Source: Janibacter limosus (GTDB taxonomy: Bacteria > Actinomycetota > Actinomycetes > Actinomycetales > Dermatophilaceae). From it: DNA of 64,000 bases. Below, one piece after another: positions 33,738 to 42,299 of this stretch (within the stretch, counting starts at the first letter, position 1; each line of letters opens with the position of its first letter). The notes under the pieces are model-generated. The model was given only the letters and a program-made list of their open reading frames with translations, had not been told where the DNA came from and ran no database searches. A program made the translations under genes and the position numbers. The stretch is from positions 2,294,001 through 2,358,000 of the forward strand of contig NZ_CP036164.1 in the NCBI RefSeq assembly GCF_004295485.1, given 5' to 3'.

Positions 33738-34931
33738 CTACTCGCCCAGCCTGCGGGCGAAGCCCTCGGGAATGACGAGGTCTTCCGGGCTGAGCTCGTC
33801 GATCGAGGAGTGGCCCATGCCGAGCAGAGCGGAGTCGATGCCGCTGCGCAGGATGTCCAGGACATTTTCGACCCCGGCCTGGCCGTTGGCGCCGAGGCCC
33901 CACAGGTAGGCGCGGCCGATCATCACCGCGCGCGCACCCAGCGCGAGTGCCTTGACCACGTCGCTACCGCGTCGGATGCCGCCGTCCATCAGCACCTCGA
34001 TGTCGTCACCCACCGCATCCGCGATGCCGGGCAGGACCCGGATCGGGGCCGGGGTGCCGTCGAGGTTGTTGCCACCGTGGTTGGAGACCGAGATCGCCGA
34101 CACGCCGAGGTCCCGGGCGCGCTTGGCATCGTCGATGCGGCACACGCCCTTGAGCATGAAGGGGCCGCCCCATTCCTTCGCCATCCACTCCACGTCCTCC
34201 CAGGTGGGCGGGGTCGTGGTCATCCACTCGTAGTAGGCGGCGAAGAAGGTCGGCCCCTTGTCCTCGCCCGGGGCCGCCAGATTGGGTGCCGTCAGGTCCG
34301 GGATGTTGCCTTCCTTGGCGAACTCCCATGCCCATCGGGGACGTCGGACCACTTCGGGAGCCAGCTTGAGGGCTGATGCGAAGTCGATCTTCTCGGGGAT
34401 CTCGGGGCTCCCCCAGTCACGGCCCATCGAGAAGGACCAGTCCAGGGTGGCGATGAGCCCCTTGGCACCGGCGGCCCGGGCCCGCGCCATGCGTTGGACC
34501 ATGACGTCACGATCGCCTGTCCAGTACATCTGGAAGAAGGTGTTGGGGTTGGCCTCGACGACGTCCTCGACCGAGCGACTGGCGAAGTTGCTCAGGCCGA
34601 TCGCCGTACCCCGCGCGGCGGCTGCCCGAGCGACGGCGACCTCACCGTCAGGGTGCACCGCCTGCACACCGGTCGGCGACATGATCACCGGCAACGAGAT
34701 GTCGACGCCCAGCACGCTGGTGGCCATGGCACGGTCGGGAAGGTGGCCGGCGACGTGAGGGGCCAGGCCGAGCTCGGTGAAGGCAGCCTCGTTGTCGGTG
34801 AGGCTCTGCCCACGCTCCGAGCCGGCGACGAGTGCGCCGTAGACCGACTTCGGCAGCCGCTTCTTGGCCCGCTGCTGGGCGACGGCGACGGACTCGAACC
34901 AAGGATTCTGGGCCCAGGGGTTCTTCGACAT
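33738..34931 (-). CDS. mftD: Mycofactocin FMN-dependent dehydrogenase MftD
   Basis: A 397-residue enzyme of the L-lactate-dehydrogenase/glycolate-oxidase family. VIMSPTGVQAVHPDGE, SNHGGNNLDGTPAPIRVLP and LMDGGIRRGSDVVKALALGA are the FMN-binding and catalytic segments. MftD oxidatively deaminates AHDP to premycofactocin (PMFT). It is the fourth gene of the mftA-F order, with a 10-base gap to mftE. Confidence 0.93.
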   Translation of the reverse strand: MSKNPWAQNPWFESVAVAQQRAKKRLPKSVYGALVAGSERGQSLTDNEAAFTELGLAPHVAGHLPDRAMATSVLGVDISLPVIMSPTGVQAVHPDGEVAVARAAAARGTAIGLSNFASRSVEDVVEANPNTFFQMYWTGDRDVMVQRMARARAAGAKGLIATLDWSFSMGRDWGSPEIPEKIDFASALKLAPEVVRRPRWAWEFAKEGNIPDLTAPNLAAPGEDKGPTFFAAYYEWMTTTPPTWEDVEWMAKEWGGPFMLKGVCRIDDAKRARDLGVSAISVSNHGGNNLDGTPAPIRVLPGIADAVGDDIEVLMDGGIRRGSDVVKALALGARAVMIGRAYLWGLGANGQAGVENVLDILRSGIDSALLGMGHSSIDELSPEDLVIPEGFARRLGE

Positions 34932-34950
34932 GGGTGGAGACCTCTCGGGA

Positions 34951-36201
34951 TCAGGGGGTGAAGCCGGCCAGCGGGTTCTCCGCACAGGCAGAGACCGGCG
35001 CGGACGTCGGAGGCGTGAAGTCGTCGGGACGACGGGTCAGGGTGAGCATCACCGGTTGGTTGCGTCCCGGGGCCGTGCGGGAGTGGTCCTGGCTGGCCGC
35101 GGGGATGCTGCGGTCGGCAGCCAGCGCGGACTCGCCGTAGCCCTGCACGCACTCAGGGTCGGGGCCGTCCATCGGCAGGCCGGTGAAGAACTTCGCGGCC
35201 ATGCACCCGCCACGGCAGGAGTCGAAGAACTCGCACTTCGTGCACGCCCCCGAGGTCTGTGGTGCTCGAAGTTCTTGGAAGAGCTGCGAGGTCTGCCACA
35301 CCTCCCGGAAGCCGCCGTCGGCGAGCAGGTTGCCGGCCAGGAAGTTGTCGTGGATCGCGAAGGGGCACGCATAGACGTCGCCGATCGGGTCGATGAGGCA
35401 CACCACCCGCCCGGCGCCGCACAGGTTCAGGCCCGGCAGTGCTTCACCGAAGGCCGCGAGGTGGAAGAACGAGTCGCCGGTGAGGACGTCCTCGCCATGG
35501 GCCATCAGCCAGTCGTAGAGCTCGCGCTGCTGCTCGGGCAACGGGTGCAGCTCGTCCCACACGTCCGCGCCGCGACCCGAAGGGCGCAGCCGGGTCAGGC
35601 GCAGGGTGGCGCCGTAGTGGTCGGCGAGCGCCTTGAAGTCGTCGAGCTGGCCGATGTTCTGCCGGGTGCAGACGACCGAGATCTTGGCGTCCTCGAAGCC
35701 GGCTTCCTGCAGGTTCTGCAAGGCCGCGAGCGCGGTGTCGTAGGAGCCGGGGCCGCGGACGTAGTCGTTGACCTCGGCGGTCGCGCCATCCAGCGAGATC
35801 TGCACGTCGACGTAGCCGTTGCAGGCGGGCGAGGCGAGGAAGCCGGCGCGCTCGGGGGTCAGGCGGACACCGTTGGTGGAGAACTTCACCCCCACCTCGT
35901 GGTCGACCGCGTACTGCAGCAGGTGCCAGAAGTCGGGTCGGATCGTCGGCTCGCCGCCGCCGATGTTCACGTAGAAGACCTGCATCCGCTGCAGCTCGTC
36001 GATCACCGCCTCGCACTGCTGCGTGGTCAGCTCGCGTGGGTCGCGGCGGCCGCTGCTCGACAGGCAGTGCGCGCACTCGAGGTTGCACGCATAGGTCAGC
36101 TCCCAGGTCAGGCAGATGGGGGCATCGAGGCCGAGCTCGAACTGGTCGACCAGGCTGCCGCCCTTCGGACGGGCATCGCGGGCTGGTGCGGTGATGGTCA
36201 T
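34951..36201 (-). CDS. mftC: Mycofactocin radical SAM maturase MftC
   Basis: A 416-residue radical SAM/SPASM enzyme. The cluster-binding CNLECAHC, the SAM motif VNIGGGEPTIRPDF and C-terminal SPASM cysteines (CGAGRVVC, ACPF, CTKCEFFDSCRGGCMA) are all present. It decarboxylates the C-terminal Tyr of MftA and forms the Val-Tyr carbon bond. ATG at 36201 overlaps mftB by four bases. Confidence 0.95.
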   Translation of the reverse strand: MTITAPARDARPKGGSLVDQFELGLDAPICLTWELTYACNLECAHCLSSSGRRDPRELTTQQCEAVIDELQRMQVFYVNIGGGEPTIRPDFWHLLQYAVDHEVGVKFSTNGVRLTPERAGFLASPACNGYVDVQISLDGATAEVNDYVRGPGSYDTALAALQNLQEAGFEDAKISVVCTRQNIGQLDDFKALADHYGATLRLTRLRPSGRGADVWDELHPLPEQQRELYDWLMAHGEDVLTGDSFFHLAAFGEALPGLNLCGAGRVVCLIDPIGDVYACPFAIHDNFLAGNLLADGGFREVWQTSQLFQELRAPQTSGACTKCEFFDSCRGGCMAAKFFTGLPMDGPDPECVQGYGESALAADRSIPAASQDHSRTAPGRNQPVMLTLTRRPDDFTPPTSAPVSACAENPLAGFTP

Positions 36202-36530
36202 CGCTGGCCCTCCTTGCGGGAGTGGATCATGTCGGACTCGGCGAGCGTGGACAGTGCGCCGGCGTATGCCGCCCACTGGGCCTCGGGGATGCCGGCATCA
36301 GCCAGCGCGGTGCGCACGTCAGGGGCCTCGGCCAGTGCCCGGACGACGGTGACCAGCTCGGGCCGGCGCAAGAACGACAGGCGCCGGTTGCCGAAGTGGT
36401 AGGCCAGCGCGCCGAACGGCTCGGGTCTCAGCGCGACCTTCGGGTTGAGTCGCCACCCGTCCTCGAGACGGACCTCGATCCGTGGCACGGGGTCAGCCTC
36501 GAGGACGGTGGCAGTCGCAGCGGTCGACAT
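36198..36530 (-). CDS. mftB: Mycofactocin precursor-recognition protein MftB
   Basis: A 110-residue RiPP recognition element (PqqD-like winged fold) that binds the MftA leader and presents it to MftC. The stretch WRLNPKVALRPEPFGALAYH followed by RRLSFLRRPELV is typical. It starts four bases after the mftA stop and overlaps mftC. Confidence 0.92.
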   Translation of the reverse strand: MSTAATATVLEADPVPRIEVRLEDGWRLNPKVALRPEPFGALAYHFGNRRLSFLRRPELVTVVRALAEAPDVRTALADAGIPEAQWAAYAGALSTLAESDMIHSRKEGQR

Positions 36531-36534
36531 CGGC

Positions 36535-36651
36535 TCAGTACACGCCGCACATGCCGTCGATCGAGACTTCCTCGACCAGCATCTCCGCGGTGAGCTCTTC
36601 GGACTCGGCAGTGGTGGTGTCCGTGGTCTCCATGGTCTCCGTGCTGTCCAT
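36535..36651 (-). CDS. mftA: Mycofactocin precursor peptide MftA
   Basis: A 38-residue acidic peptide ending IDGMCGVY, the invariant core of MftA; the final Val-Tyr becomes the cofactor. The leader is rich in Glu and Thr. AAGGAGGAA precedes the ATG at 36651. It opens the operon and lies beside the divergent mftR, with a perfect dyad between them. Confidence 0.95.
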   Translation of the reverse strand: MDSTETMETTDTTTAESEELTAEMLVEEVSIDGMCGVY

Positions 36652-36684
36652 CGTTCCTCCTTGGTGGGTATGACGTGGGCCACA

Positions 36685-36710
36685 CCATATTGGCACTGAG
36701 GGCAATATGG
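36685..36710. promoter_or_regulatory. Probable MftR operator
   Basis: Perfect 8-bp inverted repeat CCATATTG (36685-36692) / CAATATGG (36703-36710) with a 10-nt spacer, in the 97-bp gap between mftA and mftR. It is the only strong dyad there and is AT-rich. Confidence 0.7.
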
Positions 36711-36748
36711 AAGGGGTGATCCGAAATTTGCTGCGATAGGTTCGTCCG

Positions 36749-37378
36749 GTGCGCAAGAAAGGCCCAGGTCGCCCCCCGGTGACGACCCACGCCCTGATCG
36801 AGGAGATCGCCTTCCGCCTCTTCGACGAGCAGGGCTTCGACAACACCACCGTCGAGCAGATCGCCGACGCGGCGGGCATCGCTCGGCGCACGCTCTTTCG
36901 CTACTACCCGTCCAAGAACGACATCCCGTGGGGCCAGTTCGACGAGAGCCTGCGCCTGCTCGCCCAGCACCTGCGCGAGATGCCCGCCGACGTCAGCACG
37001 GCCGTGGCCGTCCAGGAGTCGGTCAAGGCCTTCAACCACGTCGACCCCGCCGCCGTGGAGCAGCACCGACGACGCATGCGTCTGCTGATGAACACCCCCG
37101 CCTTGCAGGCCCACGCCACCCTGCGCCACGGCGCCTGGCGCGCAGTCATCGCGTCGTACGTCGCAGAGCGACATGGCATGTGCCCCGACGACCTCCATCC
37201 CCGCACCATCGGTCGCGTTGCGCTGGCCCTCGCCCTGTCGGCCTACGAGCAGTGGCTCGAGGACGAGCAGACGTCGCTGCCCAGCCTGCTGGACGAGACC
37301 TTCGCCGCACTCCACCATCATCTCGACGACCAGCGCGCCGTGACCCCCGAGCGAAGGGCGGTGGGCAAGGGTCAGTAG
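36749..37378 (+). CDS. mftR: Mycofactocin TetR-type regulator MftR
   Basis: A 209-residue TetR-family regulator. The N-terminal HTH (IAFRLFDEQGFDNTTVEQIA, then IARRTLFRYYPSKNDI) matches MftR, which responds to long-chain acyl-CoA in mycobacteria. GTG at 36749 follows TAGGTT by six bases, so the message is probably leaderless. The last seven bases overlap the end of the convergent activator gene. Confidence 0.9.
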   Translation: MRKKGPGRPPVTTHALIEEIAFRLFDEQGFDNTTVEQIADAAGIARRTLFRYYPSKNDIPWGQFDESLRLLAQHLREMPADVSTAVAVQESVKAFNHVDPAAVEQHRRRMRLLMNTPALQAHATLRHGAWRAVIASYVAERHGMCPDDLHPRTIGRVALALALSAYEQWLEDEQTSLPSLLDETFAALHHHLDDQRAVTPERRAVGKGQ

Positions 37379-39012
37379 CTGGTGATGCGGAGCTGGCGGA
37401 TGCGCGTGTAGAGCGTCGTACGCGACATGCCGAGCTCCCGCGCCGCCTGCACCTTGTTGCCGTCGAAGGCGCGGAGCGCGGCCACGACGGCGTCGCGCTC
37501 GGCCCGGTCACGAGTGGTGAGCGTGTGAGAAGGGCTGGCCACCCGGTACTGGTCGGGCAGATCCGTCAGTGCGATGCCACCATGCGTGCGACGACCGGCC
37601 GCGAAGGTGATGACGGCCTTGAGCTCACGCAGGTTGCCCGGCCAGTCCTGCGCGGTGAGTGCATGGATGACCCCGGGAGTGAGGTGCACGTCGTCGCTCG
37701 CGGCGACGTCGGCGAGCATCGCTGCGGCCAGACCGGGGATCTCCGCACGCCGTGAAGCCAGAGTCGTCAGCTCGTCGCGGACGACCGCGGTCCCGGCCAG
37801 GGTGGCCGCCCTGCCGGTGAGCGTCTCGACCGGGCCCGAGGTGAAGACCAGCTGGGGTCGCGAGCGCAGGTCGACCCGGTCGATGACGAGGTCGAGCAGC
37901 TCGTCCGACAACAGGTCGATGGCCTCGACGACGACGCAGCCGCCCGGTCGGCGCATTGCGCCGTCGAACTCCTTCGCCCACACCTCCTGACCCTCCAGCA
38001 GAGCCGTCGCGGCGTGGAAGACCTTGGTGGGCAGGCTGCCGATCTCCTTCGCCCGGGTCGACCGTCCGGTGCCGGGTGGCCCGAACACCAAGGTCGGAGC
38101 GGGCGCCCTGTCCGGCACCCGGACCGGACTCATCGACGGAGGAGTCAGGTGCGGCCCGCAGGACCGCTCTGCCACCCGGAGCAGGACCCCGCGGCGCGCT
38201 CCCGGCACCCGCGTGACCGTGACGTCCGCAGCCCGACCGGTCTCGAGGGTGAAGCGCAGGGTGCTGTCAGAGCTTGCCGGAGGGTCCTCCCCGAGCACGC
38301 GGAGCAGTGCGATGTCGGAGGAGCTGAGCAGGCTCGAGGCGGCCTGGTTGCTCATCACGATGTCCTCACCGATGGCCAGGACAGCATGCTTGGAGTGCCC
38401 AGACGCCTCTTGGAAGGCGGCCAGCAGACTCTTCTCGGAGATCCGGCTGCCGTCGAGGAGTCGTTGCTCGATGTCGTGCACGGCGCGGGCGATCAGCGGT
38501 GGCAGCAGCGGGCTCGCGGTGTCCACGAGCGCCGAGATGTCGAGGACTCCCTCGATCCGACGCGTGAGCGGGTGCCGGATCGGGTGGCCGTAGCAGCTGA
38601 AGTGCCGCAGGGACTCTGCGAAGTGCTCCGACCCGTGGATCACGACCGGGTGACGCGTCTCGAAGACCGTCCCGAGCCCGTTCGTGCCGACATTCTCCTC
38701 GAGCATGCTGGTGCCTTCACGGATGTTGAGCAGGTCGAGCCCCTCGCGCGTCCGCGGGTCGTCGTCCCAGCGCCTGACGATGCGGCACTCCCGATCGCCG
38801 AGGATCGTCGAGAACCCGGTGCCGGCCAGGCTCGCCTCCAGCTGGTCAAGGACCGGCCCCGCGCCGACCAGGAGCGACCCGTTGCGGTCGAACTCCCTCG
38901 GGACCAGCCGATCGAAGGGCCCCTCGTGCTCGACACCGGCCAGGCTTGCCCGGCGCCAGGACGCGGCGATGTCGGGGCGTACCTCGTCGGACGTCGTTGT
39001 CCGCTGAGCCAT
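37372..39012 (-). CDS. AcoR/MimR-like GAF activator
   Basis: A 546-residue regulator: an N-terminal GAF-type sensor (EENVGTNGLGTVFETRHPVVI and HFSCYGHPI), an AAA-like core with a weak P-loop GPPGTGRST, and a C-terminal Fis HTH (NKVQAARELGMSRTTLYTRI). The sigma-54 contact loop GAFTGA is missing, as expected in actinobacteria without sigma-54. This type (MimR, AcoR) controls alcohol, ketone and propane oxidation genes. It diverges from the alcohol dehydrogenase gene, whose promoter carries a dyad shared with the aldehyde dehydrogenase. Confidence 0.85.
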   Translation of the reverse strand: MAQRTTTSDEVRPDIAASWRRASLAGVEHEGPFDRLVPREFDRNGSLLVGAGPVLDQLEASLAGTGFSTILGDRECRIVRRWDDDPRTREGLDLLNIREGTSMLEENVGTNGLGTVFETRHPVVIHGSEHFAESLRHFSCYGHPIRHPLTRRIEGVLDISALVDTASPLLPPLIARAVHDIEQRLLDGSRISEKSLLAAFQEASGHSKHAVLAIGEDIVMSNQAASSLLSSSDIALLRVLGEDPPASSDSTLRFTLETGRAADVTVTRVPGARRGVLLRVAERSCGPHLTPPSMSPVRVPDRAPAPTLVFGPPGTGRSTRAKEIGSLPTKVFHAATALLEGQEVWAKEFDGAMRRPGGCVVVEAIDLLSDELLDLVIDRVDLRSRPQLVFTSGPVETLTGRAATLAGTAVVRDELTTLASRRAEIPGLAAAMLADVAASDDVHLTPGVIHALTAQDWPGNLRELKAVITFAAGRRTHGGIALTDLPDQYRVASPSHTLTTRDRAERDAVVAALRAFDGNKVQAARELGMSRTTLYTRIRQLRITSY

Positions 39013-39081
39013 GGCGTTCCTCCAGGGGGTCAGATGTTTGCCCTGTCACACGCCATCATGCACCCACGCACAAGAGCCGCA

Positions 39082-39098
39082 TGTCCAGTTCTTGAACA
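39082..39098. promoter_or_regulatory. Activator-site dyad upstream of alcohol dehydrogenase
   Basis: TGTCCAGTTCTTGAACA, an inverted repeat (TGTYCAG / YTGRACA), 53 nt before the dehydrogenase ATG. A second copy sits before the aldehyde dehydrogenase (42222-42238). Confidence 0.65.
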
Positions 39099-39151
39099 GA
39101 TGCGTCGAGTGATGCGTGTCACGGTGGGATGACCCAACCCGAGGAGACCTC

Positions 39152-40264
39152 ATGAAGACCCAGGCAGCAGTCGTCGTCGAGACCGGCAAGCGCATCGAGA
39201 TCGAGGAGCTCACCCTGGACAAACCTCGCGAGGGTGAGGTGCTGATCCAGTACACCCACGCCGGCCTGTGCCACTCCGACGTCCACATCGCACACGGCGA
39301 CCTCGAGGCACGCCTGCCGATGGTGCTCGGGCACGAGGGTGCGGGCATCATCCAGGAGGTCGGCCCCGGGGTGTCACGGGTCAAGGTCGGCGACCACGTC
39401 GTCTGCTCCTTCATCCCCAACTGCGGCTCCTGCCGCTACTGCGCCAACGGCCAGCAGTCCATCTGCGACATGGGTGCGACGATCCTCGAGGGGTACCTGC
39501 CCGGGGAGCGCTTCCCGATCACCGGACCGCGCGGCGACTACGGCGCGATGTGCATGCTCGGGACGTTCAGCCAGTACGGCGTCATCCACCAGAACTCCTG
39601 CGTCAAGGTCGACGACGACCTGCCGCTCGAGAAGGCCGTGCTCGTCGGGTGCGGCGTGCCCACCGGCTGGGGCGCAGCGGTCAACACGGCGAACGTGAAG
39701 GCCGGGCAGACCGTGATGATCGTCGGCGTCGGCGGCATCGGCATCAACGCCGTGCAGGGCGCCCGCCTCTCCGGTGCGAAGAACATCATCGCGATCGACC
39801 CCCTGGAGAACAAGCGCGAGAAGGCGATGGAGCTGGGTGCCACGCACAGCTTCGCCAGCACCGACGAGGCGATGGAGGCGATCACCGATCTGACCCGCGG
39901 GCAGATGGCCGACTCGGCCATCCTGACCCCGGGCCTGATGACCTCCGAGATCGTCGCCGGCGGCTTCAACGCAGTCGGCAAGGGCGGCGTCGTCGTGCTC
40001 ACCGGACTCAACAAGCTCGAGGAGCAGAACATCCAGCTCCCCGGGTCGATCATGACCCTCTTCCGGAAGAGCCTGAAGGGCAGCCTCTTCGGCGACTGCA
40101 ACCCGACCGTCGACATCCCACGGATCCTCGGGCTCTACCAGAGCGGCGACATCAAGCTCGACGAGATCATCACGCGCACCTACACCCTCGACCAGGTCAA
40201 CGAGGGCTACGACGACCTGCTCGAGGGCAAGAACGTCCGTGGCGTCATGGTCCACAGTCACTGA
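39152..40264 (+). CDS. NDMA-dependent (mycofactocin-linked) alcohol dehydrogenase
   Basis: A 370-residue zinc alcohol dehydrogenase. Catalytic zinc ligands are in AGLCHSDVH and LGHEGAG; structural zinc in CGSCRYCANGQQSIC; nucleotide binding in IVGVGGIGINAVQGARLSGA. The sequence style (GDYGAMCMLGTFSQYGVIH) fits the NDMA-dependent family that holds NAD tightly and needs mycofactocin as external acceptor. It lies 2 kb from mftR and is followed by moxR, vwa and aldehyde dehydrogenase genes. GAGGAG is upstream of the ATG. Confidence 0.9.
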   Translation: MKTQAAVVVETGKRIEIEELTLDKPREGEVLIQYTHAGLCHSDVHIAHGDLEARLPMVLGHEGAGIIQEVGPGVSRVKVGDHVVCSFIPNCGSCRYCANGQQSICDMGATILEGYLPGERFPITGPRGDYGAMCMLGTFSQYGVIHQNSCVKVDDDLPLEKAVLVGCGVPTGWGAAVNTANVKAGQTVMIVGVGGIGINAVQGARLSGAKNIIAIDPLENKREKAMELGATHSFASTDEAMEAITDLTRGQMADSAILTPGLMTSEIVAGGFNAVGKGGVVVLTGLNKLEEQNIQLPGSIMTLFRKSLKGSLFGDCNPTVDIPRILGLYQSGDIKLDEIITRTYTLDQVNEGYDDLLEGKNVRGVMVHSH

Positions 40265-40279
40265 GGGGAACGAGACATC

Positions 40280-41209
40280 GTGACACGCACCTCTTCCGTC
40301 GGGCCGGCAGTCCGCGTCGGCCCGACGGAAGTCATCGAACGCGCCACCGAGGCGGAGCTCCTCGCGGCGGCACTGGGCAGCGGCGCGCACGTGCTGCTGG
40401 AAGGGCCGCCGGGGACCGGCAAGTCGACGCTGCTGCGCCGCGTCGCCTCCGGTCGGCAGACCCCCTTCGTCCTGGTCGAGGGCAACGCCGAGCTCACCCC
40501 GGCCCGCCTCATCGGTCACTTCGACCCGGCCCTCGTGCTCAGCAAGGGATATGTACCGGAGATCTTCGAGGACGGACCGCTGCTCGAGGCGCTGCGCACG
40601 GGAGGCCTGCTGTATGTCGAGGAGCTCAACCGGATCCCCGAGGAGACCCTCAACGTGCTGCTCACCGCGATGTCCGAGCTCGAGATCAACGTGCCGCGCC
40701 TCGGTCGGGTCGCCGCGGCTCCCGGGTTCTCCCTGGTCGCTGCCATGAACCCCTTCGACGCCGTCGGAACCGCACGGGTGTCAGGCGCGCTGTACGACCG
40801 CACCTGCCGGATCTCGATGGGTTACCAGAGCGCAGAGGCCGAGCAGGCGATCGTCGGTCTGCGCACGGACGAGCTCGACCCCCAGTGGCGCGCCAAGGTC
40901 GTCGACCTCGTGCGGAGCACCCGAGACCATGCGGACATCCGCTTCGGGTCCTCGGTGCGAGGCGCCATCGACGTCGCCCGGCTTGCGGTCGAGCTCGCCA
41001 AGCTGCGCGGTACCCCGACCGACGACTGGCATGTCGGGCTGGCCGCCGCCAGGGTGTCCCTCTCGGGGCGCATCCGACTCCACGACGGGTGCGACCGCAC
41101 CCCCGAGCAGGTGATCACCGACCTCTACGTCGACGTCTTCGGCGCTGAACCGGTCGACCCGCAGAACCATCCCGACTCCGACACCAAGGGGTCGCCGGGG
41201 GAACCCTGA
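40280..41209 (+). CDS. MoxR-type AAA ATPase
   Basis: A 309-residue AAA+ ATPase: Walker A LLEGPPGTGKSTLLRR, Walker B GGLLYVEELNRIPEETLN, sensor region LVAAMNPFDAVGTARVSGA. MoxR proteins work with VWA proteins as metal-insertion or folding chaperones, first known for methanol dehydrogenase. It follows the alcohol dehydrogenase by 15 nt and ends in CTGA at the VWA gene. Confidence 0.88.
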   Translation: MTRTSSVGPAVRVGPTEVIERATEAELLAAALGSGAHVLLEGPPGTGKSTLLRRVASGRQTPFVLVEGNAELTPARLIGHFDPALVLSKGYVPEIFEDGPLLEALRTGGLLYVEELNRIPEETLNVLLTAMSELEINVPRLGRVAAAPGFSLVAAMNPFDAVGTARVSGALYDRTCRISMGYQSAEAEQAIVGLRTDELDPQWRAKVVDLVRSTRDHADIRFGSSVRGAIDVARLAVELAKLRGTPTDDWHVGLAAARVSLSGRIRLHDGCDRTPEQVITDLYVDVFGAEPVDPQNHPDSDTKGSPGEP

Positions 41210-42162
41210 GCCCGCCTCCCGGGGCGGGCTCGACACCCCCACCGAGCGCACCCGAGTCGCGCCAGCGACGCTCGGCTCCACGCACCACGGGGCGTGCCGA
41301 CCTGGCCAAGAACCCGAAGTTCGCCGAGCTCTCCCCCGAGGTGGGCGAGCTCGACCTCGAGGCCCTCGACGACGCTCTCCGCGGCGACCCTGATGACACC
41401 CTGACCCTGCTCGTGGAGATGTCGCACGCAACCGACGAGCGGCTACGGGCCGCCGTGCGGCGACTCGCGCCGCGGCTCATCCTCGACCAGACCAGGCGGG
41501 GCATCCCGCGCAACCGCGGTGTCTCGAAGCGGCGCACCGTGCCCGCGCATCGGGGCGGAGACCTCGACCTCGACCGGTCGATGGACGCGATCGTCGGGGC
41601 CCGCGCCGAGGGGCGGATGCCCTCCATGGATGAGATGTCCGCGGCCGACTGGGCCCGTCCCGAGCTGGCCCTCTGCCTGGTCATCGACCACTCCGGATCC
41701 ATGAACGGAGCACGACTGACGACCGCCGCGGTTGCCGGTGCGGCCTGTCTGACCTTTGCGCCCGAGGAGCACTCGGTGCTCGCCTTTGCCGCCACCACGA
41801 CACCGCTCAAGCGGATCGGGGACGCGCCGGCGGCCACCCGGACGATCGAGCGAATCCTGTCGCTGCGCGGTCATGGCACCACCGGTCTCGCCGGGGCCCT
41901 GCGCGAGGCCGAGATCCAGCTGGCCGGCGCACGAGCCCGGCGTCGCGTCGTCCTGCTCCTCTCGGACTGCCGGGTCACCGACGAGGTCGACGCCACCCCG
42001 GCGGCCAGGGCCATCGACGAGCTCATCATCCTGGCGCCGGCCGACGACGACGACGAAGCACAGCGGCTGGCCCGTGAGTCCGGCGCCCGCGTGACAGCCA
42101 TCGGGTCGGTCCTCGACGTGCCCGCTGCCCTCAACCGCATGATTGCCGACGACCGCCTCTGA
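41206..42162 (+). CDS. VWA-domain protein, MoxR partner (probable CTG start)
   Basis: A VWA protein with the MIDAS motif VIDHSGSMNGARL and later RGHGTTGLAGALREAE. The conserved part begins well before the first GTG (41341): ADLAKNPKFAELSPEVGELD is family-like and in frame. The frame is open back to CTG at 41206, which overlaps the MoxR stop as CTGA with GGGGGA just upstream, so I place the start there (318 residues). If GTG is used the protein has 273 residues. The function would be chaperoning with MoxR, probably of the dehydrogenase. Confidence 0.75.
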   Translation: MSPPPGAGSTPPPSAPESRQRRSAPRTTGRADLAKNPKFAELSPEVGELDLEALDDALRGDPDDTLTLLVEMSHATDERLRAAVRRLAPRLILDQTRRGIPRNRGVSKRRTVPAHRGGDLDLDRSMDAIVGARAEGRMPSMDEMSAADWARPELALCLVIDHSGSMNGARLTTAAVAGAACLTFAPEEHSVLAFAATTTPLKRIGDAPAATRTIERILSLRGHGTTGLAGALREAEIQLAGARARRRVVLLLSDCRVTDEVDATPAARAIDELIILAPADDDDEAQRLARESGARVTAIGSVLDVPAALNRMIADDRL

Positions 42163-42221
42163 CGACCCGAAGCTCGGTGGCGCAGAGGGTCCTCGGCGCC
42201 AGCCACGCACCTGCTGCCGGA

Positions 42222-42238
42222 TGTCCAGAGACTGAACA
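42222..42238. promoter_or_regulatory. Activator-site dyad upstream of aldehyde dehydrogenase
   Basis: TGTCCAGAGACTGAACA, 61 nt before the aldehyde dehydrogenase start. It has the same TGTCCAG-N3-YTGAACA pattern as the site at 39082-39098. Confidence 0.65.
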
Positions 42239-42299
42239 ACCACGCCCGTACTGCCTGCCTAGCGTGAGCGCATCGCGTTGTCCACCAAAGGAGCCAGTC

